Notes under the pieces: model-generated
What the model was told of the DNA's origin: nothing
Databases searched by the model: none
The model's input: the letters and a program-made list of their open reading frames with translations, nothing else
DNA from: DASWED01 sp036394995
GTDB taxonomy: Bacteria; Actinomycetota; UBA4738; JACQTL01
Assembly: GCA_036394995.1 (NCBI GenBank)
Contig: DASWED010000065.1
Coordinates: forward strand, 1 to 64,000
Length of the DNA: 64,000 bases
Direction: 5' to 3'
Program-made: the position numbers and the translations under genes
Shown: positions 22,415 to 31,697 of the stretch, piece by piece
How the letters are laid out: every line of letters begins with the position of its first letter
How positions within the stretch are numbered: the stretch's first letter is position 1

Positions 22415-23530
22415 ATGTTCCCGCTGTCGAAGGGCAAGGTGGCGAAGCAGGCTCACGTCGGGCTGCCCGACGGGACCTTTGAGGAGGAGCACGGCCGGGA
22501 GGCGTTCGACGGCCGGGCCTCGCACCTGTACCGGATGCACTTCCCCACGGCGTGGGTCCGCATCGAGGGACCGCTCCAGCCCCGGGCCTACGACCTCAAC
22601 GGGCTGAAGCCGTCGGACATGGCCGACGCGGCCGGGGACTGGCAGCGGATCCTCCACAACGACGACCTGGCGGTCTTCGTCTCGCGCCGGCAGGAGGCGC
22701 CGTCGTGGTTCCTCCGGGACGCCGACGGCGACCTCTGCTACTTCGTGCATCAGGGCAGCGGCACCCTGGAGACCGACTACGGCCCGCTCCGGTACCGCGA
22801 CGGGGACTTCCTGGTCCTGCCGAAGGGGACCACGCACCGGGTGGCCCCGGACGCCGGCGAGACGTTCCTGTACGCCGTGGAGTCCCGAGGCGAGTACCAC
22901 CTCCCGGACAGGGGCCTTCTGGGCCGCCATGCGCTGTTCGACCCCGGGGTCATCGAGACGCCGGAGCCCGACCCCCACGACCAGGGGGGGGAGTTCGAGG
23001 TCCGGGTGAAGCGGGGTGGCGAGTACACGTCGCTGACGTACCCGTTCCACCCGCTCGACGTGGTGGGCTGGCAGGGGGACCTGTGCCCGCTGCGCATCAA
23101 CCGGGAGGACTTCCGCCCGGTGGTCTCGCCCCGGTACCACCTGCCCCCGTCGGTCCACGCCGTGTTCAAGTCGGAGGGGTTCGAGATCGGGCTGTTCGCG
23201 CCCCGTCCCACGGAGACCGGCGATCCCACGGCGCTCCGGGTCCCGTTCTTCCATTCGAACATCGACAAGGACGAGGTGCTCTTCTACCACCGGGGGCAGT
23301 TCTTCTCGCGGGCCGGGATCGGCGAGGCCTTCATCACGCACCACCCTCAGGGCCTCCACCACGGCCCCCAGGCCCCCGCCATGGAGGCGAGCAAGACCAA
23401 GGAGTTCGCCGACGAGTACGCGGTGATGGTGGAGTGCGACCTCCCGCTGGAACGCGACGATGCCCTGGCCGCCGTGGAGATCGAGGGCTACGCCACGTCC
23501 TGGGCGCGCGGCCTCGGCTACATCGACTAG
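22415..23530 (+). CDS. Homogentisate 1,2-dioxygenase-like protein
   Basis: A 371-residue bicupin related to homogentisate dioxygenase, which opens the aromatic ring of homogentisate in tyrosine/phenylalanine breakdown. The C-terminal cupin has FFHSNIDKDEVLFYHRGQFF and HHPQGLHHGP, which would supply the iron ligands; the N-terminal cupin has CYFVHQGSGTLETDYGPL and LVLPKGTTHRV. It is shorter than typical HmgA (about 430-450 residues). A fumarylacetoacetate-hydrolase-family gene lies 2.4 kb away on the other strand, which supports ring catabolism, but no maleylacetoacetate isomerase is seen. Confidence 0.85.
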   Translation: MFPLSKGKVAKQAHVGLPDGTFEEEHGREAFDGRASHLYRMHFPTAWVRIEGPLQPRAYDLNGLKPSDMADAAGDWQRILHNDDLAVFVSRRQEAPSWFLRDADGDLCYFVHQGSGTLETDYGPLRYRDGDFLVLPKGTTHRVAPDAGETFLYAVESRGEYHLPDRGLLGRHALFDPGVIETPEPDPHDQGGEFEVRVKRGGEYTSLTYPFHPLDVVGWQGDLCPLRINREDFRPVVSPRYHLPPSVHAVFKSEGFEIGLFAPRPTETGDPTALRVPFFHSNIDKDEVLFYHRGQFFSRAGIGEAFITHHPQGLHHGPQAPAMEASKTKEFADEYAVMVECDLPLERDDALAAVEIEGYATSWARGLGYID

Positions 23531-23540
23531 CTCCCGAACT

Positions 23541-23562
23541 GGGGTCAGGTCCTCGCGACCCC
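23541..23562 (+). terminator. Stem-loop after the dioxygenase gene
   Basis: GGGGTC (23541-23546) pairs with GACCCC (23557-23562) 10 bp after the dioxygenase stop, between convergent genes. No U-tract. The remaining spacer to 23738 has no gene with a credible full frame, although the minus strand carries a short coding-like patch, YVAFYVRELARC, near 23670-23710. Confidence 0.35.
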
Positions 23563-23738
23563 GCGGAGGGATTCCGCTTCACCGCCGCGCCGCCCGCGGT
23601 CGCCGGGTTCGGCACGTTCCCGGTCCGCGCGTTCCCCTCGTGGACGCGGAGGGTCCGCGGAGCTCGACGGCACAGCAGCGGGCCAGCTCGCGGACGTAGA
23701 ACGCGACGTACCGGCCATGTGGTCGCCGGAGCATCCGC

Positions 23739-24374
23739 TCACCCCTCGAGGCAGCGGTACGCGACGAGCTCGAGCCCGGAGACGGAGTACCGGCGCTCCT
23801 CCAGCTCGGCCCCGCCCCGGGACAGGCCCTCCCGCGCGGCCGGGGTGATCAGGATCTCACCGCACTCGGCCAGGTCCTCGCCGAGCTTCGAGGCCAGGTT
23901 CATCTCCTCGCCCCACGCGTCGTCGTCGCCCACCAGCAGCAGGTCGCCGTACCCAACCCCGATAGAGACGCCGACCTCCTCCTCCGCCGGGAGGGCCTCG
24001 TTCGCGGCGCCGACGTCGTGCTGAATGGCACGGGCCGCCGCCACGGCCCGGTCCGGCCCGTCGAACACCGCGAACACGTTGTCGGCCTCCCGCCGGAGGA
24101 TCCGCCCGCCCTCCCGTTCGATGCTCGGCCGCATCAGTCGCTCCAGGCGTTCCAGGAGGGCCAGGAAGTGCACGATGCCCTTCTCCCGGACCGTTCGCGA
24201 GAACCCGCAGGTGTCGACCACGACGACGGCGGCCGTGCGCCGGAACCGCTCGTCCACCTCGGCCAGGACGCGCTCCCGCCGCTGGGGGTGCTCGTTGTAG
24301 TCGAGCAGGTGCGCCTGGAGCTCCTCGCGGGTGGGCATCCGTTCGGCGGCAGGACGTTCGGGATCGACGGCCAT
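23739..24374 (-). CDS. Degenerate class III nucleotide-cyclase homology domain protein
   Basis: A 211-residue protein made mostly of a cyclase homology domain. The first metal Asp is present in VVVVDTCGFSRTV near residue 52 and the second in ADNVFAVFDGPDRAV near 97. The usual Lys before the second Asp is Arg and the GDG turn is ADN; the late VNLAxRL motif reads MNLASKL, with the transition-state Arg replaced by Lys. The fold is therefore kept but adenylyl cyclase activity is doubtful; it may be a regulatory or guanylyl/other cyclase. Start ATG 24372-24374 places the domain near the N-terminus; no membrane segment. Confidence 0.78.
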   Translation of the reverse strand: MAVDPERPAAERMPTREELQAHLLDYNEHPQRRERVLAEVDERFRRTAAVVVVDTCGFSRTVREKGIVHFLALLERLERLMRPSIEREGGRILRREADNVFAVFDGPDRAVAAARAIQHDVGAANEALPAEEEVGVSIGVGYGDLLLVGDDDAWGEEMNLASKLGEDLAECGEILITPAAREGLSRGGAELEERRYSVSGLELVAYRCLEG

Positions 24375-24480
24375 CCACCGATTCTCCCCCGACCTCTGCG
24401 GTTGCGCAGTGGTTCGGGTGGGAGGCTGCGCACGGCCCCTCCGCGGACGACCGGTCAGCTCCGCTGCGTCCGGCTCCCGT

Positions 24481-25827
24481 TCACGGTGGGAGGCGGTCGG
24501 AGCGGTCGCGGGCCCCCTCCTCGGGCGGGGTGGGGGACGCCTGCCCCGCGCGATGCCGTCCGCTCGGGGAGATGGACCGCTCACTCTCCGCATCCGAGGG
24601 CGTGGGCTCGTCCGGGGGCATCAGGTAGGCGGCCAGCCAGGTCGTGAGCGGGACGCACGCGATCAGGCCGACGCTCCCCACGAGGGCCCGGACCACCTCG
24701 ACCGCGATCGCCTCGCTGTTGAGAACGAGTGACGGCGGCTGTGCGGAGATCAGAAACACCAGGAGCAGGGGCAGGGAGGCTCCCGCGTAGGCGAGCACCA
24801 GCGTGTTCACGATCGAGGCGACATGGTCCCTCCCGATCCGGAGTCCCGATCGGTAGATCGCCCGTCTGGACATCGTCGGGTTGGCCCGGCGGAGCTCCTC
24901 GACCGCGGCCGCCTGGGTGACCGACATGTCGTCCATCGCGCCCAGCGCCCCGATGATGATGCCTGCCAGGAGGAGGCCGACGAGGTCGACGTTCGCCGCT
25001 CCGAGCTGCACGACGAAGGCCTCCTCCGAGCCCAGTCCCGTGAAGTCGGCGAACCGGACCCAGATGGTGCCCAGGAGCGCCGTGACCCCGAGCGCACCGA
25101 CGGTTCCGAGGAGCGCCACGGTGGTCACCTTGCCGAACCCCTGCGCGAGGTACAGCGCCAGGAACGCGATCGCACAGGAGGCCACGAGCGACACGAGCAC
25201 TGGACTGTGCCCGTTGATGATCGACGGGAGCATGAACCGCAGCAGGAAGAAGAACGACGCGGCGAGCCCGATCAGCGCGCCGAGGCCTCGCAGGCGCCCC
25301 AGGAGCACCACAGCCAGGGCGAACAGGCCGGCGAGCCACCAGAGGGAGGGAAGCCTGGCGTGGTCCAGGTAGCTGTACAGCGCCGGGCCCTGGGATCCCC
25401 CGCCACCGCCACCGCCGCCGCCGAGCTGGATCCGCACGACGAGGATGCGGTCGCCCACCGCGAAATGGGTCCCCGCGACGGGCGTGGGGAACTGGATGGT
25501 CGTGGTCCGCCCCTCGTCCGGGCCCGCGAGCAGCCTGGCCCGGAGTGTCACGCACTGGGCGGGTTGCGAGGGATCCGTGCCCGGACACGTCTCGCTCGAA
25601 GCCGACGTGACGGTCGCCTGGTAGGCGTTCTTGAAGTAGTCGAGCCCCGGGACCTTCGTGAGCGTGGCCTTCGCCGGCCACAACACCACGAGGCCGACGA
25701 CGGTGAGGAGCGCGAGCGCGATCACGATGCTGGTGAGCACCCGACCCGGCCCACCCCCGACGCTCCATCCCGGGAGGCGCCGGCGCCGGCGCTTCGTCGC
25801 TCCCCAGAACTCCGGATCCTCGGTCAC
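24481..25827 (-). CDS. YibE/F family membrane protein
   Basis: A 448-residue integral membrane protein. A basic N-terminus leads to a helix at about 30-52, an extracytoplasmic beta domain (residues about 60-150) containing a nine-glycine run in QLGGGGGGGGGSQG, then seven to eight helices up to about residue 405 and a hydrophilic Pro/Ser-rich tail. The YibE/F core is visible as GLLLAGIIIGALGAMDDMSV and AAAVEELRRANP. The family is of unknown function, possibly transport. GTG start 25825-25827 lies 9 nt after TAGCGT, with TTGCTC 18 bp upstream: a leaderless transcript. Confidence 0.88.
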   Translation of the reverse strand: MTEDPEFWGATKRRRRRLPGWSVGGGPGRVLTSIVIALALLTVVGLVVLWPAKATLTKVPGLDYFKNAYQATVTSASSETCPGTDPSQPAQCVTLRARLLAGPDEGRTTTIQFPTPVAGTHFAVGDRILVVRIQLGGGGGGGGGSQGPALYSYLDHARLPSLWWLAGLFALAVVLLGRLRGLGALIGLAASFFFLLRFMLPSIINGHSPVLVSLVASCAIAFLALYLAQGFGKVTTVALLGTVGALGVTALLGTIWVRFADFTGLGSEEAFVVQLGAANVDLVGLLLAGIIIGALGAMDDMSVTQAAAVEELRRANPTMSRRAIYRSGLRIGRDHVASIVNTLVLAYAGASLPLLLVFLISAQPPSLVLNSEAIAVEVVRALVGSVGLIACVPLTTWLAAYLMPPDEPTPSDAESERSISPSGRHRAGQASPTPPEEGARDRSDRLPP

Positions 25828-25930
25828 GGCGTGACCACGCTAGCGTTCCCCGAGCCAGAGGAGCAACGTTCGGGGCCCCCGTGACGCGGGAGCGGGGGTG
25901 TCCTGGCGGGAACTGTGCGCGGGCCTCCGC

Positions 25931-26770
25931 TCAGCCGAACCGGCGGGCCGGGCGGGCGGCGGCCACCGAGGCGGTGAGCACGCCGAACCCCGTCGCCTCG
26001 ACCTCCACCGTGGCCCCCCGGTCCAGGCAGGGAACCGGGTTCTCGTCGCACCGGAGGGACACCGCGCCGGCCAGGATGACGTCGCCGGGCCACACGTCCT
26101 GGGCCTTCGAGATCCCGGCCAGCATCTCCGGGAACGACCACCCCACGCCCACCACCCTGCCGTGCGCCCGCGGCGCGCCGTCCACCCGGAGCTCCAGCTC
26201 GAGTGCGAGGAGCTCGGAGGCCTCGTCGGCCGTGACGACCACCGGGCCCAGCGAGGTGGCGAAGTCCCGGGACCTTGCCGGGCCACCGCCCGCGGCCCGT
26301 TCCCGCCGCTCCTCGTCGCGGGCCACCCACCCGATGGCCAGCGTGTAGCCGAAGATGGCCTTGGCGGCCTCACCCACCGACAGCTCCCGGCCCCACCGGC
26401 CCACGATGCAGGCCAGCTTGGCCTCCACGTCCAGCTCCCGGACGAACGGGGGCGGCTCGATGGCAGTCCCGGTGCCCACCACCGAGCGGTGGTTGCCGGT
26501 CCGGTACACCCGGTTGTCGCCGAAGTCGCGGAGCGAGGTCGGGAGGAGCGGGGCCTCCAGGCGCGCGGCCGGCACCGCGAATTCCACGGCATCGTCGCGC
26601 TGGACGGCGTCCCGGGCGGCGTCCAGGACCGTGCCCCGGGCTCCCACCAGGGTCTCCATGGTCGCTGGGAACACCGGGTGTCCGACGGCGTCGGCCAGGT
26701 CGATGACCCGCTCTCCGGCCATCGCCCCGAGCCTCCGGCTGCCCTTCCGGTCGAACGTGGCGAGCTTCAA
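25931..26770 (-). CDS. Fumarylacetoacetate hydrolase (FAH) family protein
   Basis: A 279-residue FAH-fold protein. N-terminal domain MKLATFDRKGSRRLGAMAGE, then the catalytic domain from about residue 70. The family normally binds divalent metal through an E-x-E pair and a distant Asp; here the first motif reads DVEAKLACIVGR, with the second Glu replaced by Lys. The following region is AIGWVARDEERRER, and DVWPGDVILAG and VEVEATGFGVL end the fold. Members hydrolyse or decarboxylate beta-diketo acids such as fumarylpyruvate or oxaloacetate. The Lys substitution makes activity uncertain. The TTG start lies 9 nt after TAGGCT, suggesting a leaderless message. Confidence 0.82.
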   Translation of the reverse strand: MKLATFDRKGSRRLGAMAGERVIDLADAVGHPVFPATMETLVGARGTVLDAARDAVQRDDAVEFAVPAARLEAPLLPTSLRDFGDNRVYRTGNHRSVVGTGTAIEPPPFVRELDVEAKLACIVGRWGRELSVGEAAKAIFGYTLAIGWVARDEERRERAAGGGPARSRDFATSLGPVVVTADEASELLALELELRVDGAPRAHGRVVGVGWSFPEMLAGISKAQDVWPGDVILAGAVSLRCDENPVPCLDRGATVEVEATGFGVLTASVAAARPARRFG

Positions 26771-26855
26771 GGGAGGCCGAGCCTACACCCGGAAAACGCC
26801 GATTCCTCGCAAGCTCACACGGATGGTGCCGGGCCGCCCCGGCCCGACTCCCGGG

Positions 26856-28577
26856 TCAGGACGTCTTGCCCAGCAGGGCCGGCAGGACCGACCCCGGAAG
26901 GGCCGCCAGCAGCACCTCGTCGTCCCGCGCGGCCGGCTCCAGCTTCGTCGGGTCCTTCCCCGCGTCGGACTTCGTGAGGGTCTGGAAGCTCTTCGACAGC
27001 TGCTCCAGGTCGTATCCGTTGTTCACCATCTCGGCCCCGTCGACGAACGACCATCCCGGTCGGATCCGCGCCACCACCGGCGAGTGATCCTTCGTGGGGA
27101 ACCGTTCGGCCATGAGGGGCTCGAGGACCTGGACCTTGATCGGGTACGCGCCGCTCACGTCGGTCCCCGCGGAGTGGCCGTGGTCCGCCGTGATCAGCAG
27201 GACCCAGTTCCCCCTGCCCACCCGGCGGTCCAGGAAGTCGATGAACGGCGGGAGCAGCTCGTCCTGGGCCTTGACGCAGTCCCCCTCCTCCAGGCTGGAG
27301 GCGTTGAACAGGTGCCCGACCTCGTCGATGAGCTTGAAGTTGATGAAGAACAGGTCGGTCCCGTCGTGGTGGCCGAAGCCCTCCCGGGTCATGACCTCCT
27401 CGATGGCCCGCTCCATGTACGGGAGGCGGGCCGGCGTGTCGAACCCGCCCTTCAGGCTGACGATGTCGTGACCCCGCCACTTCCCGTCCTTCGTCCCGTC
27501 GAAGTCGTCGGCGACATGGAAGTACGTGGAGATGTCCGGGAGGTCGTTCACGTACTCGGGGAACCGGTAGGACTCGGCCTGGACCTCGGACAGGCCCCAG
27601 GAGATGCCCTCGGCGCCCTCGTCCCCGCCCCGCTCCCTCAGGACCACGACCTGGTCGTTCCTGGGGTCGAACTGCTTCCCCTTGCCCATCATCCCGAGGT
27701 GCCAGTTCAGCGTGCCGAACGTCCCCACCTGCACCCGGTCGCCCAGGTCCGTCTTGTACAGATCCGCGAACCCGGGCAGCAGCATGGTCTTCGGGCCGGG
27801 GGTCCACGGATCCCCGATCTGGCCATCGCGGAACCGGATCACGTTGTCGAGGATCCCGTGCCGCCGCGGGAACGCCCCCGTGCCCATCGTCGCGTGGACG
27901 GGCGCGGTGCTCGAGGGCGCGGAGCCGACGTCGGCGTGAGTGTAGGCGACGCCCTCGTGCATCAGGCGCTGCAGGTTCGGCCAGTACTTCGGCCACAGCC
28001 CGAGGACGTACGTCCCGCCGGCATCCCACACGAGCGTGACGACGAGCTTCGGCTTCGGTGCCTTGGGGTCGAAGATCTCCTCCATGGCCTGGCCGTCGGG
28101 GGCATCGAAATCGGGGTACCCGGCCAGCCTGGCCAGGGTGGGCGCCTGGTCGGCGGACGTCACCCGGCGCCCGACCAGTCCCCGGGCCGGGATGATGCCG
28201 GGCCCGTACCACACCATCGGGATGTTCGCCGTGTAGGGCCACGCCGTCGAGTGGCTGATCCCGCCGTCGAAGTAGTTGAACCCGAGGGGGATGGTCACGA
28301 TGTCGCCCGACATCCCCGGGAAGTAGCCGTTGTAGACCCGCTCAAGGACGTCACGCGGCACGAGCCCGGCGATGCGCCGGAGCTCCGGCGAGAGCGTGCT
28401 GGGCCCGGGTGCCGGCGACAGGGCGGTGGCCGTGGTCTGGGGCGCGCGCGTCCTCCCCGGGGGTGACCCCCCCGTGCACGCAGCCAGGTACGCGGCGAGC
28501 GGCGCAGCGGCCGCTCCCCTCAGGAACGCGCGGCGGGAGATCGTCGGTTCGCGGCGGGAATGATCGTGATGGTGCAC
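26856..28577 (-). CDS. Tat-exported alkaline-phosphatase-superfamily phosphodiesterase (lipoprotein)
   Basis: A 573-residue protein of the type I phosphodiesterase/nucleotide pyrophosphatase group. The N-terminus has a Tat signal with twin arginines (SRRAFLRGAAAAP) and a lipobox (LAAYLAAC), so it is probably an extracytoplasmic lipoprotein. The catalytic domain has VVTLVWDAGGTYV (first metal Asp), a nucleophile region SAPSSTAPVHATMGTG with Ser/Thr, INFKLIDEVGHLFN and LITADHGHSAGTD, providing the Asp/His metal ligands. Start GTG 28575-28577 is chosen for its GGAAAGG site and because it gives the full Tat signal. TACAAT at 28630-28625 (minus strand) is a -10 candidate. Substrate unknown. Confidence 0.88.
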   Translation of the reverse strand: MHHHDHSRREPTISRRAFLRGAAAAPLAAYLAACTGGSPPGRTRAPQTTATALSPAPGPSTLSPELRRIAGLVPRDVLERVYNGYFPGMSGDIVTIPLGFNYFDGGISHSTAWPYTANIPMVWYGPGIIPARGLVGRRVTSADQAPTLARLAGYPDFDAPDGQAMEEIFDPKAPKPKLVVTLVWDAGGTYVLGLWPKYWPNLQRLMHEGVAYTHADVGSAPSSTAPVHATMGTGAFPRRHGILDNVIRFRDGQIGDPWTPGPKTMLLPGFADLYKTDLGDRVQVGTFGTLNWHLGMMGKGKQFDPRNDQVVVLRERGGDEGAEGISWGLSEVQAESYRFPEYVNDLPDISTYFHVADDFDGTKDGKWRGHDIVSLKGGFDTPARLPYMERAIEEVMTREGFGHHDGTDLFFINFKLIDEVGHLFNASSLEEGDCVKAQDELLPPFIDFLDRRVGRGNWVLLITADHGHSAGTDVSGAYPIKVQVLEPLMAERFPTKDHSPVVARIRPGWSFVDGAEMVNNGYDLEQLSKSFQTLTKSDAGKDPTKLEPAARDDEVLLAALPGSVLPALLGKTS

Positions 28578-28782
28578 GAAGGCCCTTTCCAGGCGGTCGG
28601 GGAGCCCGTGGCTGCCCCACACGCATTGTAGCGACCAGGCATCCACCGGGGCAGCCCCCAATTTCCGCCGTCCGGCCGGTCCGGACACCCGGCCGTTCCC
28701 GGTTGGGCCGGGCGGCCCGAGGGGACCGATCCGGCCTCGGCTACCATTGATCCGACCGGGTGACGAGGGAGGCGATCTTCCG

Positions 28783-30351
28783 ATGGCGCAGACGGGTTTC
28801 CGCATCACGTACGCGACGATGTCGGCCGACAACGAGGAGCTCCATCGGCGGTACGAGGAGGCCGTGGAGCGGGCCAGGGGGTGGCTCGGCCAGGAGCACC
28901 CCTTCTACGTGGACGGCGAGGAGCGGTGGGGGAGCGGGTTCCACGAGCAGCGCTCGCCGATCGACTCGGAGATCGTGGTGGGGCGGTTCGCCCAGGGCAC
29001 GAAGCAGGACGCGAAGGACGCCATCGCCGCCGCCAGAGCGTTCTTCCCGACGTGGTCGGGAACCCCATGGCAGGAGCGAGTGGCGATCATGCGGCGGGCC
29101 GCGGACATCATCTCGGAGCGGGTGTTCGACTACTCGGCCCTGATGGCGATCGAGGTCGGGAAGAACCGCCTCGAGGCCATGGGCGACGTCCAGGAGACGG
29201 CCGACCTCATCTCGTACTACTGCGACGCGATGGAGCGGAACGACGGGTTCTCCAAGCCCATGGGCCGCCTGTCCGACGCCGAACACAACCAGGACGTCCT
29301 GCGGCCTTACGGGGTGTGGGCCGTGATCAGCCCGTTCAACTTCCCGATGGCGCTCGCCGGAGGACCGGCGGGGGCGGCCCTGGTCACCGGCAACTGCGTG
29401 ATCCTGAAGCCGGCCAGCGCCACCGCGTTCACGGCGCACAAGCTGTACGAGGCGCTGCGGGACGCGGGCGTCCCGTCCGGCGCGTTCCACCTGCTCACGG
29501 GACCGGGCTCGCAGGTGGGCCAGGAGCTCCAGGACAACCGGGACGTCGACGGCCTCACGTTCACCGGCTCGTACGACGTCGGGATGGGAATCTACCGGGG
29601 CTTCGCGAAGGATTACCCGAAGCCGGCCATCTGCGAGATGGGCGGCAAGAACCCGGCCATCGTGAGCGCGAAGGCCGACCTCGACAAGGCCACCGACGGC
29701 GTCGTGCGGAGCGCGTTCGGGTTCGGCGGGCAGAAGTGCTCCGCCACCTCGCGGGTGTACGTGCAGCGCGAGGTGTACGACGCCTTCGTCCGGCTGCTGA
29801 AGGAGAAGGTCGAGCGGATCAAGGTCGGCGACCCGCTGGTGAAGGAGAACTGGCTGGGCCCGATCATCAACGAGGACGCCGTGGCCACGTTCGAGGAGGC
29901 CGCCCAGGAGGCCCGGAAGAACGGAACGATCGTCACGGGCGGCTCGCGCCTGGAGGAGGGCGACCTCGGGCGGGGGACGTTCGTGCAGCCGACCGTGGCC
30001 GAGGTCCCGCTGGACAACTGGATCTGGAAGCGCGAGCTCTTCGTGCCGTTCGTGGCGGTGGGTCCGATCGACTCGCTGGACCAGGCCTTCGAGCTGGCGA
30101 ACAAGACGGAATACGGGCTGACCGCGGGCTTCTTCAGCGAGGACAAGGTCGAGGTCGACCGGTTCCTGGACACGATCCAGGCCGGCGTTGTGTACGTGAA
30201 CCGCCGGGCCGGCGCCACCACCGGTGCGTGGCCGGGCTACCAGCCGTTCGGCGGCTGGAAGGGGAGCGGCACCAGCGGGAAGGCCGGCGGCGGCGACTAC
30301 TACGTGCAGCAGTACATGCGCGAGCAGTCCCGCACGGTGATCACCGAGTGA
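28783..30351 (+). CDS. pruA: L-glutamate gamma-semialdehyde (pyrroline-5-carboxylate) dehydrogenase
   Basis: A 522-residue aldehyde dehydrogenase converting P5C/glutamate semialdehyde to glutamate with NAD, second step of proline breakdown. The general-base Glu (about 285) is in ICEMGGKNPAIVS and the catalytic Cys (about 319) in FGGQKCSATSRVYV; PYGVWAVISPFNFP and VYVNRRAGATTGAWPGYQPF are typical of the RocA/PutA branch. The ATG is preceded by GGGAGG at 10 nt. The stop overlaps the aminotransferase GTG (GTGA). It complements the proline dehydrogenase 9 kb upstream. Confidence 0.93.
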   Translation: MAQTGFRITYATMSADNEELHRRYEEAVERARGWLGQEHPFYVDGEERWGSGFHEQRSPIDSEIVVGRFAQGTKQDAKDAIAAARAFFPTWSGTPWQERVAIMRRAADIISERVFDYSALMAIEVGKNRLEAMGDVQETADLISYYCDAMERNDGFSKPMGRLSDAEHNQDVLRPYGVWAVISPFNFPMALAGGPAGAALVTGNCVILKPASATAFTAHKLYEALRDAGVPSGAFHLLTGPGSQVGQELQDNRDVDGLTFTGSYDVGMGIYRGFAKDYPKPAICEMGGKNPAIVSAKADLDKATDGVVRSAFGFGGQKCSATSRVYVQREVYDAFVRLLKEKVERIKVGDPLVKENWLGPIINEDAVATFEEAAQEARKNGTIVTGGSRLEEGDLGRGTFVQPTVAEVPLDNWIWKRELFVPFVAVGPIDSLDQAFELANKTEYGLTAGFFSEDKVEVDRFLDTIQAGVVYVNRRAGATTGAWPGYQPFGGWKGSGTSGKAGGGDYYVQQYMREQSRTVITE

Positions 30352-31697
30352 GCTCGCCGGCGTCCTGGTCCTGGGAGGAGCTGGCCGCGGTCGTCGAACC
30401 GCGGCTGGTCACGCCTTCGTTGCCGGGGCCCCGGGCCCGGGAGGTCATCGAGCGGGACGCGCTCGTGACCTCGCCCTCGTTGCCTCGCGCGTACCCCCTG
30501 GTGCCGGCCCGGGGGGCGGGCTCGGTGGTGGAGGACGTCGACGGGAACCGGTTCCTGGACTTCAACGCCGGGATCGCCGTGTGCTCCACCGGGCACTCCC
30601 ACCCGGCGGTGGTGGAGGCCATCAAGCGGCAGGCCGACCAGCTGCTCCATTACTCCGGGACGGACTTCTACCTCCCCGTCTACTCGGACGTGTGCGCGCG
30701 GCTGGATTCGCTGACGACCGTGGGCGGGCCGGCGCGCTCGTTCCTCACGAACTCCGGCACCGAGGCCGTGGAGGCCGCCATCAAGCTGGCCCGGCACAAG
30801 ACCGGCCGGCAGTACGTGGTGGCGTTCCTGGGCGCGTTCCACGGCCGCTCCTACGGGAGCGTGTCGCTCACGGCTTCGAAGTCCCTGTACCGGGCCACGT
30901 TCGGGCCGCTCCTGCCGGGAATCATCCACGCGCCCTATGCGAACGCGTTCCAGCCGCACAAGACCGGCGCGGCCGCGTTCGAGCTGGACGGCCTCGACTA
31001 CCTGGAGGACGTGGTGTTCCGGCGGCTGGCCAAGCCGGAGGAGATCGCCGCTGTGGTCCTGGAGCCGATCCAGGGTGAGGGCGGGTACGTGGTGCCGCCC
31101 CGGGAGTGGGTGGCCGGGCTGCGGTCGCTGTGCGACGAGCACGGCATCCTGCTGGTGGCCGACGAGGTCCAGTCCGGCATGGGGCGGACCGGGCGGATGT
31201 GGGCCATGGAGCAGTTCGACGTGGTCCCCGACATCGTGCTGGCCGGCAAGGGCGTCGCCAGCGGGATGCCCCTCGGTGCCATGATCGCCCGGGAGGACCT
31301 CATGACGTGGACCACCGGGATGCACGGGTCCACGTACGGGGGGAACCCGCTGGCCTGCGCGGCGGCGCTGGTGACGTTCGACCTCGTCGAAGCGGAGCTG
31401 GCGGCGAACGCCGAGAAGATCGGGGGGCGGCTGCTGGACGGGCTGCGCGCGATGGCGGCTCGGTCGGGGCTCATCGAGGAGGTCCGGGGGCTGGGGTTGA
31501 TGATCGGGATCGAGTTCGCCGACCACGACACCGCCGCCGCGGTGGAGGACGCGTGCTTCCGCCGGGGCCTCCTGGTCCTGGGGGCGGGGGACAGCGCCCT
31601 GCGGATGTCGCCGCCGCTGGTGCTCCGGGAGGACCAGGCCGAGGTGGGCCTGCGCATCTTCGAGGAGGCGCTGGACGAGGTCGCGGCCTCGGGATGA
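30348..31697 (+). CDS. Class III aminotransferase, 4-aminobutyrate aminotransferase type
   Basis: A 449-residue PLP enzyme closely resembling GabT. Motifs: FLDFNAGIAVCSTGHSHP near residue 65, FLTNSGTEAVEAAIKLAR, AFHGRSYGSVSLTASK, VLEPIQGEGGYVVPP, LLVADEVQSGMGRTGRMW and the PLP lysine in VLAGKGVASGMPLGAMIA. It should transfer the amino group of GABA or a similar omega-amino acid to 2-oxoglutarate. It is coupled by GTGA to the P5C dehydrogenase, so glutamate is the shared product. Succinate-semialdehyde dehydrogenase is not in the window. I leave the symbol blank because substrate class among these enzymes is hard to fix. Confidence 0.92.
   Translation: MSSPASWSWEELAAVVEPRLVTPSLPGPRAREVIERDALVTSPSLPRAYPLVPARGAGSVVEDVDGNRFLDFNAGIAVCSTGHSHPAVVEAIKRQADQLLHYSGTDFYLPVYSDVCARLDSLTTVGGPARSFLTNSGTEAVEAAIKLARHKTGRQYVVAFLGAFHGRSYGSVSLTASKSLYRATFGPLLPGIIHAPYANAFQPHKTGAAAFELDGLDYLEDVVFRRLAKPEEIAAVVLEPIQGEGGYVVPPREWVAGLRSLCDEHGILLVADEVQSGMGRTGRMWAMEQFDVVPDIVLAGKGVASGMPLGAMIAREDLMTWTTGMHGSTYGGNPLACAAALVTFDLVEAELAANAEKIGGRLLDGLRAMAARSGLIEEVRGLGLMIGIEFADHDTAAAVEDACFRRGLLVLGAGDSALRMSPPLVLREDQAEVGLRIFEEALDEVAASG

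Noticed and set aside
23545..23742. Minus-strand 53-65 residue frame containing YVAFYVRELARC
   Set aside because: Only a short patch looks coding; the remainder is Arg/Pro-rich and no homologue is recognised, so I did not call a gene.
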